Assembly (NCBI GenBank): GCA_902797915.1
Contig: CADBUK010000185.1
Location: 1 to 14,929, forward strand
Reading direction: 5' to 3'
DNA from: Oscillospiraceae bacterium
Lineage (GTDB): Bacteria > Bacillota > Clostridia > Oscillospirales > Acutalibacteraceae
Length of the DNA stretch: 14,929 nt
A program made the translations under genes and the position numbers. Below, one piece after another: positions 1 to 6,511 of this stretch. The notes under the pieces were generated by a model. It saw only the letters and a list, made by a program, of their open reading frames with translations. It did no database searches and was not told where the DNA came from. Every line of letters begins with the position of its first letter. The stretch's first letter is position 1.

Positions 1-308
1 GTTACGGTAACGGTTTTGTTTTCAAGATCAATGCTTTTTATTTCATAGGAAAGGGAGGAAAAAATTGCTTTTCCCAAATCCTTAAACTGTTCGTGATCCT
101 TTGCAAAGCCCATAATAATATCAAGGGTTTTGGAATCAACATATTTATCAAGCGCCTCTTCGTCAAATTCAGCAAGCGCAGTAAAAGCGGCGTCAACTGT
201 TGCGGAAATATTTTCTTCTGTCATCGCTGAACCCGGCCCTGCTGAGCAGGCGCTGAATGCCGAAGCTATAAGTATTACTGATAGAACCAACGAAAGTGCC
301 TTTTTCAT
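1..308 (-). CDS. Lipoprotein, N-terminal part (truncated by window edge)
   Basis: The ATG lies at 308-306 on the minus strand, after a good ribosome binding site (AAAGGTG, about 7 nt upstream), and the frame stays open to the window edge, giving 102 visible codons. The protein begins with two lysines and a hydrophobic stretch ending in a lipobox (AFSAC, Cys at residue 21), so it is predicted to be exported and lipid-anchored to the outer face of the membrane. After the Cys come a short Ser/Gly/Pro linker and a soluble, acidic region with a segment reading EFDEEALDKYV. This layout is common in small Clostridial lipoproteins with DUF4878-like or DUF5105-like folds, but too little is visible to assign a family. 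It has its own promoter and is divergent from the sugar transferase gene. Function unknown. Confidence 0.85.
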   Translation of the reverse strand, partial: MKKALSLVLSVILIASAFSACSAGPGSAMTEENISATVDAAFTALAEFDEEALDKYVDSKTLDIIMGFAKDHEQFKDLGKAIFSSLSYEIKSIDLENKTVTV

Positions 309-346
309 AATTAACACACCTTTCATATAAAAGCATATTAAAATAT

Positions 347-375
347 ATTATATACAATCAGCTGAAAAATTTCAA
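347..375 (-). promoter_or_regulatory. Sigma-A promoter for the lipoprotein gene
   Basis: On the minus strand, the -35 box TTGAAA (375-370) and the -10 box TATAAT (352-347) are separated by exactly 17 bp. Transcription would start near position 340, leaving a leader of about 30 nt before the ATG at 308. No operator is visible. Confidence 0.8.
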
Positions 376-443
376 CACGCATTTAATATATTAATAAAAA
401 AAATAATATTAGGTTAAAAAAGTATTAAAATACGATAAATAAA

Positions 444-472
444 TTGCATATTCTATATATATATGGTATAAT
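444..472 (+). promoter_or_regulatory. Sigma-A promoter for the sugar transferase-lacZ unit
   Basis: The -35 box TTGCAT (444-449) and the perfect -10 box TATAAT (467-472) are 17 bp apart. A TGG directly before the -10 box gives an extended -10 element. The start site would be near 479, with a leader of about 55 nt. This is the only good plus-strand promoter seen before the transferase and lacZ genes. Confidence 0.8.
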
Positions 473-509
473 GTCAAAAAATTGTGTGCATATATAGTTT
501 TAAGTAAAA

Positions 510-532
510 TTATAATTATAACGGAATTATAA
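510..532 (+). promoter_or_regulatory. AU-only leader hairpin just before the transferase start
   Basis: A perfect 8-bp inverted repeat (TTATAATT at 510-517, AATTATAA at 525-532) encloses the loop ATAACGG and ends 2 nt before the start codon. The only Shine-Dalgarno-like bases (CGGA) sit at the loop and loop-stem junction. The stem is all A-U and therefore weak. It may tune translation, or it may simply reflect AT-rich composition. Confidence 0.35.
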
Positions 533-534
533 AT

Positions 535-1152
535 ATGAAAGAATTTTTTAAAAAATGGTTTGCGCCAATCAAGTTTAAGCGCTTGTTTGACATTGTTGCG
601 TCACTGCTTGCGCTTATAATCCTTTCGCCGCTTTTCATTTTAATTTGCGTAATTAATTTCTTCACACCCGACACCAGCATCTTCTTCAGCCACGAACGCC
701 GCGGCAGGAGGGGAGAGCCGTTCAGGATTTACAAGTTTCAGACAATGCGCAACAACACCCCGAACTGCGCAACGGGCGAGCTTGAAAACCCTGAGCAATA
801 TATTACAAAGGTTGGCAGAATACTGAGGAAAACAAGCCTTGACGAGCTGCCGCAGCTTTGGAATATTCTGAAGGGGGATATGAGCTTCGTCGGTCCGCGT
901 CCGCTTATTTCAAGCGAAATCAGGGCGCACAGAATGAGGCTTGAATACGGCGTTTACCGCTTCCGTCCTGGTCTTACGGGGCTTGCGCAGATTAAAGGCA
1001 GGGACAGCATTTCCCTTATGAAAAAAATGAAGCTTGATAAGCTTTATTGCGATAACTGGAGTATCAGAATGGATATCGCCATTTTGCTTCAGTCCTTCGG
1101 CGTAGCGCTCAGGCAGGAGGGCTTCCACGAGGGGATTTACCACAGACGATAG
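535..1152 (+). CDS. Polyprenol-phosphate sugar-1-phosphate transferase (PglC-like, bacterial sugar transferase family)
   Basis: A 205-residue monotopic phosphoglycosyl transferase. This family moves a sugar phosphate from a nucleotide sugar to undecaprenyl phosphate, the first membrane step in building a surface glycan. Signatures are in order: a basic start with KRLFDI (15-20); a hydrophobic re-entrant helix (about 18-43) with the Ser-Pro kink at 31-32; ERRGRRGEPF and KFQTM (about 54-71); the catalytic Asp-Glu pair in LDELPQLWN (D103, E104); GDMSFVGPRP (114-123); and PGLTGLAQIKGRD (145-157). The length matches the minimal PglC-type enzymes rather than the longer WbaP type with extra membrane helices. 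The sugar used cannot be told from the sequence. The ribosome binding site is weak. lacZ follows 42 nt downstream, probably on the same transcript, but no other glycosyltransferase, flippase or polymerase gene lies nearby, so its pathway partners must be elsewhere. Confidence 0.93.
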   Translation: MKEFFKKWFAPIKFKRLFDIVASLLALIILSPLFILICVINFFTPDTSIFFSHERRGRRGEPFRIYKFQTMRNNTPNCATGELENPEQYITKVGRILRKTSLDELPQLWNILKGDMSFVGPRPLISSEIRAHRMRLEYGVYRFRPGLTGLAQIKGRDSISLMKKMKLDKLYCDNWSIRMDIAILLQSFGVALRQEGFHEGIYHRR

Positions 1153-1194
1153 TATTTTTAAAATCAGCAGAAGTATTTTTCTAAGGAGATTAAT

Positions 1195-4100
1195 ATGGAA
1201 AGAAACTTTATTGACGGCTATATGGAATGGCAGTCCGATCCCGAAATTGTTGCGGTTAATAAGCTTCCTCAGCACGCAACACTTATGCCTTATGAGAGTT
1301 TTAACGAGGCAAAAACGGCAAACCGATACTCCTCCTCCCGCTGCAAGCTTCTGAACGGTAAGTGGAAGTTTAAGCTTTACAAGAATTATGCTTATAAGCC
1401 CACTGATTTTGCACAGCCCCATTATGACGCTCATAACTGGGACAGCATTCAGGTTCCCGGCTCCTGGACCATGCAGGGCTACGACCAGAATCAGTACTGC
1501 AATGTGCGCTACCCCTGGGAGGGCTCGGAGGACATTTGCCCACCGAATGCTCCTACAAAGCACAACCCCGTAGGCTGCTATCTTAAGAGAATACATATTA
1601 ATCAAAGCGTGCTTTCAAAAAGGGTTGTTCTCTGCCTTGAGGGCGTTGAATCCGCTTTTTATCTTTACATAAACGGTGAAAGGGTCGGCTACAGCGAATC
1701 CACCTTCCACCGTTCCGAATTTGATATTACCCGCTATCTTGTTGAGGGCTCAAACGTAATCGGCGTTGAGGTTTACCGCTGGTGCACGGGCTCATGGCTT
1801 GAGTGTCAGGATATGTGGCGTATGGCGGGCATTTTCCGCGATGTGTATATCTACACAACCGAAAAGGAATACATCCGCGATTTCATCATTAAAGCAGAGC
1901 CGAGCGAAACGATGAACGACGGTTATTTTGAGGCTATCATTAAAACCAACGGCGCTTATGAGGGGCTTTCAATCGACGCAAGCATTCTTGATGAAAACGG
2001 CGAAACCGTTGCGATTGACAGCAGATATGCCGAGGAGGATAACGTTACCGCACTCAAGGCAATCGTAACAAACGCAAAGCTCTGGAGCGCGGAGCATCCC
2101 AACCTTTACACACTCGTTTTAACGCTGAAAAACAACGGCATTCCGATTGAATATATCAGCCAGAAATTCGGCTTCCGCAAGGTTGAGATTGATAACGGCA
2201 TTATCAAAATCAACGGGCAGAGAGTTGTGTTTAAGGGCACAAACCGCCACGAATTTGACTGCGAAAAGGGCAGGTACATTACCGAGGACGTAATGCTTAC
2301 GGACATCCTGCTTATGAAGCAGAACAATATTAACGCCGTGCGCACCTCGCATTACCCCAACTGCCCTCGCTGGCTGGAGCTCTGCGATGAATACGGGCTT
2401 TACGTTATTGATGAAAATAATATGGAAACCCACGGCACCTACTGGTCAAAGATTATCGGCTGCCCTCAGCTGCCCGACTCAAGACCCGAGTGGGAAAAGG
2501 CTTGTATGGAGCGCATTAAGGCAACGTATAACAGGGATAAAAACTGCACCTGCGTAGTTTGCTGGAGCCTTGGTAACGAAAGCCTCGGCGGCGAAACGCC
2601 AAAGAAGATGTATAATTGGATAAAGGAGGCTGACCCGAGCCGTTTTGTTCATTTTGAGTGCCATAACGACCCGATGGAGCCTCAGCTTTCCGACGTTATG
2701 TCCAAGATGTATGCAACCCCTGAATTTCAGGAGGAATACGCCGTAACCGCAAGGGACGGCAGACCGTTCATCCTATGCGAATACACTCACGCAATGGGTA
2801 ATTCCTGCGGCTCTACGGACGAATACACAAGGCTTTGGGACAAATATCCCTGCCTGCAGGGCGGCTTCGTTTGGGACTGGGTTGACCAGTCTATCAAAAC
2901 CACTGATGAAAACGGAGTGGAGTACCTTGCTTACGGCGGTGATTTCGGCGAAAATCCGCACGACGGGCATTTCTGCGGCAACGGACTTCTGTTCGGCGAC
3001 CGCAAGCCAACACCGAAGCTGTACGAAATCAAAAAGCTTTATCAGAACGTTGATTTCAAGGCGATTGACGCTGAAAAGGGCGTAATCGAAATTAAAAATA
3101 AATTCCTGTTCACAAATCTTAGCGAGTATGAGCTTTACTGGTGTCAGTGCTCGGATAAGGGAGTTCTCAGGGAGGGCACGCTTGACGTTGAGCTTGCGCC
3201 TAATCAGAAAACCGTTGTAGATTTAGAGCTCAACAGGATTACAAATACCGAGTGCTATCTTAACCTTGAATTTCGTACCAAGGAGGATAACGCCTTCTCC
3301 GAAGCGGGTCATATAGTTGCCGAGGAGCAGTTTGTTATCAACGAGTTTGAAAACACCTACGATGAGCTTGAAACAGACGAGGAACTCATCGTTGCCGACA
3401 CTTACGGCTCACTGCGCATTATCGGCGAGGATATTAACATCCGCTTTGAAAAGAGAGAGCGTAATCAGCTCTATTCAATCAAGGTTGGCGGCGAGGAGCT
3501 GCTGCAGGCGCCTGTTCGCCTTAATTTCTGGCGTGCGCTTACCGATAATGACCGCGGTAACCGTCAGGGCTCAAGGCTCGGCTGCTGGCGCGACGCGGGC
3601 AACACCCCCGGTATTTATAACAACACCTGCTTCTCAATCGAGGGCTATAAGGTTCTTGAGGGCGGCAAAAAGGTTGTTGTAACCTGCGGTGCAACCGTTC
3701 GCACCCAGCCCGTATCAAAAGCAATTATCGTTTACACAATTACCTCAAAGGGCATAGAGGTTGATATGCAGTTCTATCCCGACGAGGCGCTGCCCGAGGT
3801 TCCCGAGGTTTCAATGCTCTTTGAGCTTCCCGCAGATTTTGAAAACGTTACATATCTCGGCGAAGGCCCGTTTGAAAACTATATTGACCGCAATAACGGC
3901 ACAAAAATCGGCGTTTACAACACAACCGTAACGGATATGTACACCGATTATCTTAAACCGCAGGAATGCGGCAACAGAACGGGCGTAAGGTATGCAACGC
4001 TTGTGGGCAATAAAAAAACCTTTACCCTTGTTGCAGAGCCCGTTATGGAATTTAACGCTTGCCACTGGCTTCCGCTGGAGCTTGAGGAAACCTGGCACAT

Positions 4101-4254
4101 TAAGGACTTACCGCCCGTTAACAAAACGGTTGTCCGCGCAATTGCACGCCAGCAGGGCGTAGGCGGATATGACAGCTGGGGCGCTATGTGCAACGAAAAA
4201 TATATGAACAAAACGGGCAAAACCTACCGCCTTAAATTCCAAATCAGGTTTTAA
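1195..4254 (+). CDS. lacZ: Beta-galactosidase, GH2 family (LacZ type)
   Basis: A complete 1019-residue enzyme, the same size as E. coli LacZ. It should hydrolyse terminal beta-galactosides such as lactose in the cytoplasm, since no signal peptide is present. Domain order is the sugar-binding jelly roll (about 45-220, with QDMWRMAGIFRDV), an Ig-like domain (about 225-325), the TIM barrel (about 330-620) and the C-terminal small-chain domain (about 745-1015). Active-site residues are present: acid/base E462 in WSLGNES, nucleophile E529 in ILCEYTHAMGNS, H352 in NRHEF and H386 in RTSHYPN; the late Trp motif GGYDSWGA is also kept. One small difference is LECQDMW where E. coli has LEDQDMW. The start has a strong AAGGAG site at the right spacing. 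There is no transporter or LacI/AraC regulator next to it; its likely promoter is upstream of the sugar transferase gene. Confidence 0.96.
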   Translation: MERNFIDGYMEWQSDPEIVAVNKLPQHATLMPYESFNEAKTANRYSSSRCKLLNGKWKFKLYKNYAYKPTDFAQPHYDAHNWDSIQVPGSWTMQGYDQNQYCNVRYPWEGSEDICPPNAPTKHNPVGCYLKRIHINQSVLSKRVVLCLEGVESAFYLYINGERVGYSESTFHRSEFDITRYLVEGSNVIGVEVYRWCTGSWLECQDMWRMAGIFRDVYIYTTEKEYIRDFIIKAEPSETMNDGYFEAIIKTNGAYEGLSIDASILDENGETVAIDSRYAEEDNVTALKAIVTNAKLWSAEHPNLYTLVLTLKNNGIPIEYISQKFGFRKVEIDNGIIKINGQRVVFKGTNRHEFDCEKGRYITEDVMLTDILLMKQNNINAVRTSHYPNCPRWLELCDEYGLYVIDENNMETHGTYWSKIIGCPQLPDSRPEWEKACMERIKATYNRDKNCTCVVCWSLGNESLGGETPKKMYNWIKEADPSRFVHFECHNDPMEPQLSDVMSKMYATPEFQEEYAVTARDGRPFILCEYTHAMGNSCGSTDEYTRLWDKYPCLQGGFVWDWVDQSIKTTDENGVEYLAYGGDFGENPHDGHFCGNGLLFGDRKPTPKLYEIKKLYQNVDFKAIDAEKGVIEIKNKFLFTNLSEYELYWCQCSDKGVLREGTLDVELAPNQKTVVDLELNRITNTECYLNLEFRTKEDNAFSEAGHIVAEEQFVINEFENTYDELETDEELIVADTYGSLRIIGEDINIRFEKRERNQLYSIKVGGEELLQAPVRLNFWRALTDNDRGNRQGSRLGCWRDAGNTPGIYNNTCFSIEGYKVLEGGKKVVVTCGATVRTQPVSKAIIVYTITSKGIEVDMQFYPDEALPEVPEVSMLFELPADFENVTYLGEGPFENYIDRNNGTKIGVYNTTVTDMYTDYLKPQECGNRTGVRYATLVGNKKTFTLVAEPVMEFNACHWLPLELEETWHIKDLPPVNKTVVRAIARQQGVGGYDSWGAMCNEKYMNKTGKTYRLKFQIRF

Positions 4255-4315
4255 ACGGCAGTTTTGTTAAATATAATTGAATAATTATAAATTTATTAAT
4301 AAAGAAACAAACGCC

Positions 4316-4344
4316 TTGACTTTTTATTTAAAAGGTATTATAGT
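4316..4344 (+). promoter_or_regulatory. Sigma-A promoter for the radical SAM gene
   Basis: The -35 box TTGACT (4316-4321) and the -10 box TATAGT (4339-4344) are 17 bp apart, giving a start near 4351 and a leader of about 56 nt before the ATG at 4407. An alternative TATTAT at 4336 is only 14 bp from the -35 box and is less likely. The 152-nt gap after lacZ holds this promoter but no convincing terminator. Confidence 0.75.
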
Positions 4345-4406
4345 TTATCTCACGTTCAATTTAAAAATATGTTAGATATTATTAATATGATAAGAGGATA
4401 ATAGAA

Positions 4407-5834
4407 ATGAAATCTTTAAAAGAAACTGCTATGAGCATTGCCGTTAAAGAGGCAGTAAAGTTTGCAAGGAAGGATTTTAACAAAAACGCTCCTAAAATTC
4501 TTGCATTGCTTGAAAAGGCTGATGTTAAAAAGGTTAACCGTTCCACTTATGCAGGTCTGCACAAGGTTATGGATGACCCTGATAATAACTGGATGCGCTT
4601 TGCAAAGGCGGTTATATGTGAAACAAACGAGCATACGCTCAATAAGATGATTCCGCCGCTTATGAACGTTGCAATCAACAGCTATTCCGTTCGTATGGCG
4701 GCAATTGAAAAGTACGGCTGTAACGTTCCGTGGGCAATTCTTATGGACCCCACCGCTGCCTGCAACCTTAAATGCACGGGCTGCTGGGCTGCCGAGTACG
4801 GCCATTCAAGCTCGCTTTCTTACGAGGATTTGGCAAGGATTATCCGTCAGGCAAAGGAACTCGGTACATATATGTTCCTTTACACAGGCGGCGAGCCGAC
4901 TATGCGCCGCGCAGATTTAATGCGCCTTTGCCGTGAAAATCCCGATTGTATTTTTATGAGCTTCACAAACGGCACGCTTATTGACGACAGCTTTGCTGAT
5001 GAAATCGGCGAGGTTGGCAACTTCTTCCCCGCCTTCTCAATTGAGGGTTATGAGGAGGAAAACGATTTCCGTCGCGGCAAGGGTACCTTCCAAAAATGCA
5101 CCGCCGCTATGAAAAGACTGAAGGACAGGGGAATTCCCTTCGGCGCTTCCCTGTGCTATACAAGCAAAAACACGGATGTTCTTGCTTCCGATGAATATAT
5201 TGACTGGCTTATTGACAAGGGCGTTCGTTTTGCATGGTTCTTTACATATATGCCGACGGGTAACGGTGCGGTTAAGGAGCTTATGGTTTCAGCCGACCAG
5301 CGTGCGCTTATGTATAAAAAGATGCACGAATGGCGCGAAACAAAGCCGATTTTCGCCCTTGATTTCTGGAATGACGGCGAGTATGTTCAGGGCTGTATCG
5401 CAGGCGGCAGGCATTATTTCCACATCAATTCAAACGGCGACTGCGAGCCTTGCGCGTTTGTTCATTACTCAAACGTTAATATTAAGGACCATTCCGTTTT
5501 AGAGGCGCTTCAAAGCCCGCTCTTTATGGCTTACAAGCGCAATCAGCCGTTCTCAAACAATATGCTTCGTCCGTGCCCCGTGCTTGACAATCCTGGCGCA
5601 ATCAGCAAAATGGTTGCCGAAACGGGCGCATATTCAACGGAAATGCAGCATCCCGAGTCTGCAAACGAGCTGTTTGACAAAACCATTGAGGCTGCAAAGC
5701 TCTGGAAGATTAAGGCTGACGAGCTGTTCGACCGCGACGAGTTTATTGCAAAGCACGTTAAGGACGAAAATATGTACAATTATGAAAAGCCCGATGAGGA
5801 AAGGGAATTTTCAGAATTTGAAAAAACAGAGTAA
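4407..5834 (+). CDS. Radical SAM protein with C-terminal auxiliary-cluster-like cysteines, function unknown
   Basis: A 475-residue radical SAM enzyme. The cluster motif is CNLKCTGC (C119, C123, C126), preceded by MDPTAA, and the SAM-binding YTGGEP lies at 159-164, so it should hold a 4Fe-4S cluster and cleave S-adenosylmethionine to make a radical. An extra N-terminal helical region of about 110 residues precedes the core. The C-terminal part has C330 (GCIAGG), C346 and C349 (GDCEPC) and C390 (RPCPVL), a Twitch/SPASM-like set that could bind a second cluster. I recognise the general type from Clostridial genomes, where it is usually annotated only as a radical SAM protein, but I know of no established substrate. 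No short precursor peptide gene is visible within the flanking gaps, which argues against a peptide-modifying (RiPP) role here. The start is supported by AAGAGGA upstream and a dedicated promoter. Confidence 0.9.
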   Translation: MKSLKETAMSIAVKEAVKFARKDFNKNAPKILALLEKADVKKVNRSTYAGLHKVMDDPDNNWMRFAKAVICETNEHTLNKMIPPLMNVAINSYSVRMAAIEKYGCNVPWAILMDPTAACNLKCTGCWAAEYGHSSSLSYEDLARIIRQAKELGTYMFLYTGGEPTMRRADLMRLCRENPDCIFMSFTNGTLIDDSFADEIGEVGNFFPAFSIEGYEEENDFRRGKGTFQKCTAAMKRLKDRGIPFGASLCYTSKNTDVLASDEYIDWLIDKGVRFAWFFTYMPTGNGAVKELMVSADQRALMYKKMHEWRETKPIFALDFWNDGEYVQGCIAGGRHYFHINSNGDCEPCAFVHYSNVNIKDHSVLEALQSPLFMAYKRNQPFSNNMLRPCPVLDNPGAISKMVAETGAYSTEMQHPESANELFDKTIEAAKLWKIKADELFDRDEFIAKHVKDENMYNYEKPDEEREFSEFEKTE

Positions 5835-5841
5835 TTATAAG

Positions 5842-5864
5842 GGGCGCATCGTTTTGATGCGCCC
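5842..5864 (+). terminator. Hairpin between the radical SAM gene and pth
   Basis: A perfect 9-bp stem (GGGCGCATC at 5842-5850, GATGCGCCC at 5856-5864) with a 5-nt loop GTTTT. It is followed by TTGAGG rather than a T-run, so it is a weak terminator at best. The GAGG at 5867-5870 is the ribosome binding site of pth and starts 3 nt after the stem. It may act as a partial terminator, an end-protecting hairpin for the upstream message, or a modulator of pth translation. No other promoter for pth was found. Confidence 0.6.
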
Positions 5865-5877
5865 TTGAGGATTAATT

Positions 5878-6483
5878 ATGATATTCAAAAGAAAAAAGGA
5901 TTTCGGCGGCTCGTCGTCGTATGATTATATGATTGTCGGCCTCGGAAATCCCGGCGGAAAATATGAGATGACGCGGCATAACGCGGGCTTTCTTGCAATT
6001 GATTTGCTTGCAAGGCAGCTTGATGTAGATATTAAAAAGCTTAAATTCCACGCGCTTGTTGCGGACGCAAAAATCGGCGGGCGCCGCTGCCTGCTTATGA
6101 AGCCGCAAACCTTTATGAATAATTCGGGCGAGGCTGTGGGCGAGGCTGCAAGGTTTTTCAAAATCGCCCCTGAAAATATTATTATCCTTTCCGATGACGT
6201 TACCCTTGACGTCGGCAAAATCCGCGTCAGGCGCAAGGGCTCCGCGGGCGGACATAACGGCTTGAAAAGCATTATTTCCCACCTTGGAACCGAGGAGTTT
6301 CCGCGCGTTAAAATCGGCGTCGGCAAAAAGCCCGATGCACTTATGGATTTGGTTGACTGGGTGCTCGGCACCTTTCCCAAGGAGCAGCAGCCCGATTTAA
6401 AAACGGCGCTTGAAAATGCGGGCAGCGCAGTTGAAGTGATTGTATCTGATGGCGTAGACGCAGCAATGAACGAGTTTAATTAA
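5878..6483 (+). CDS. pth: Peptidyl-tRNA hydrolase
   Basis: A 201-residue bacterial Pth enzyme, which releases tRNA from prematurely dropped peptidyl-tRNA in the cytoplasm and is normally essential. Family motifs are all present: GLGNPG with N24, RHNAG with catalytic H34, TFMNNSG with N81, the acidic D106 in SDDVTLD, and GGHNGLKSI with H126 and N127. About 17 residues (Lys/Arg then Ser/Tyr-rich) precede the usual MIVGLGNPG start. The upstream ATG at 5878 is preferred because it has a GAGG site 7 nt before it, while the internal ATG at 5929 has none; similar short extensions occur in Clostridial Pth proteins. mfd follows after 28 nt, the common Bacillota pth-mfd arrangement. Confidence 0.96.
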   Translation: MIFKRKKDFGGSSSYDYMIVGLGNPGGKYEMTRHNAGFLAIDLLARQLDVDIKKLKFHALVADAKIGGRRCLLMKPQTFMNNSGEAVGEAARFFKIAPENIIILSDDVTLDVGKIRVRRKGSAGGHNGLKSIISHLGTEEFPRVKIGVGKKPDALMDLVDWVLGTFPKEQQPDLKTALENAGSAVEVIVSDGVDAAMNEFN

Positions 6484-6511
6484 TATAAACATAATAGGAG
6501 TAGATATTCTT

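Noticed and set aside
130..330. 66-codon plus-strand frame near the left edge
   Set aside because: It is antisense to the lipoprotein, whose lipobox, ribosome binding site and promoter are all on the minus strand.
910..1605. 231-codon minus-strand open frame across the transferase and lacZ boundary
   Set aside because: It runs antisense to two clear genes with conserved catalytic motifs, has no family motif, and is a by-product of codon bias.
4255..4315. Terminator after lacZ
   Set aside because: Only short A-T dyads are present and no GC-containing stem with a T-run was found. Where lacZ transcripts end is unclear.
5929..6483. Shorter pth start at the internal ATG matching the usual family start
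   Set aside because: There is no ribosome binding site before it, whereas the upstream ATG at 5878 has GAGG at good spacing.
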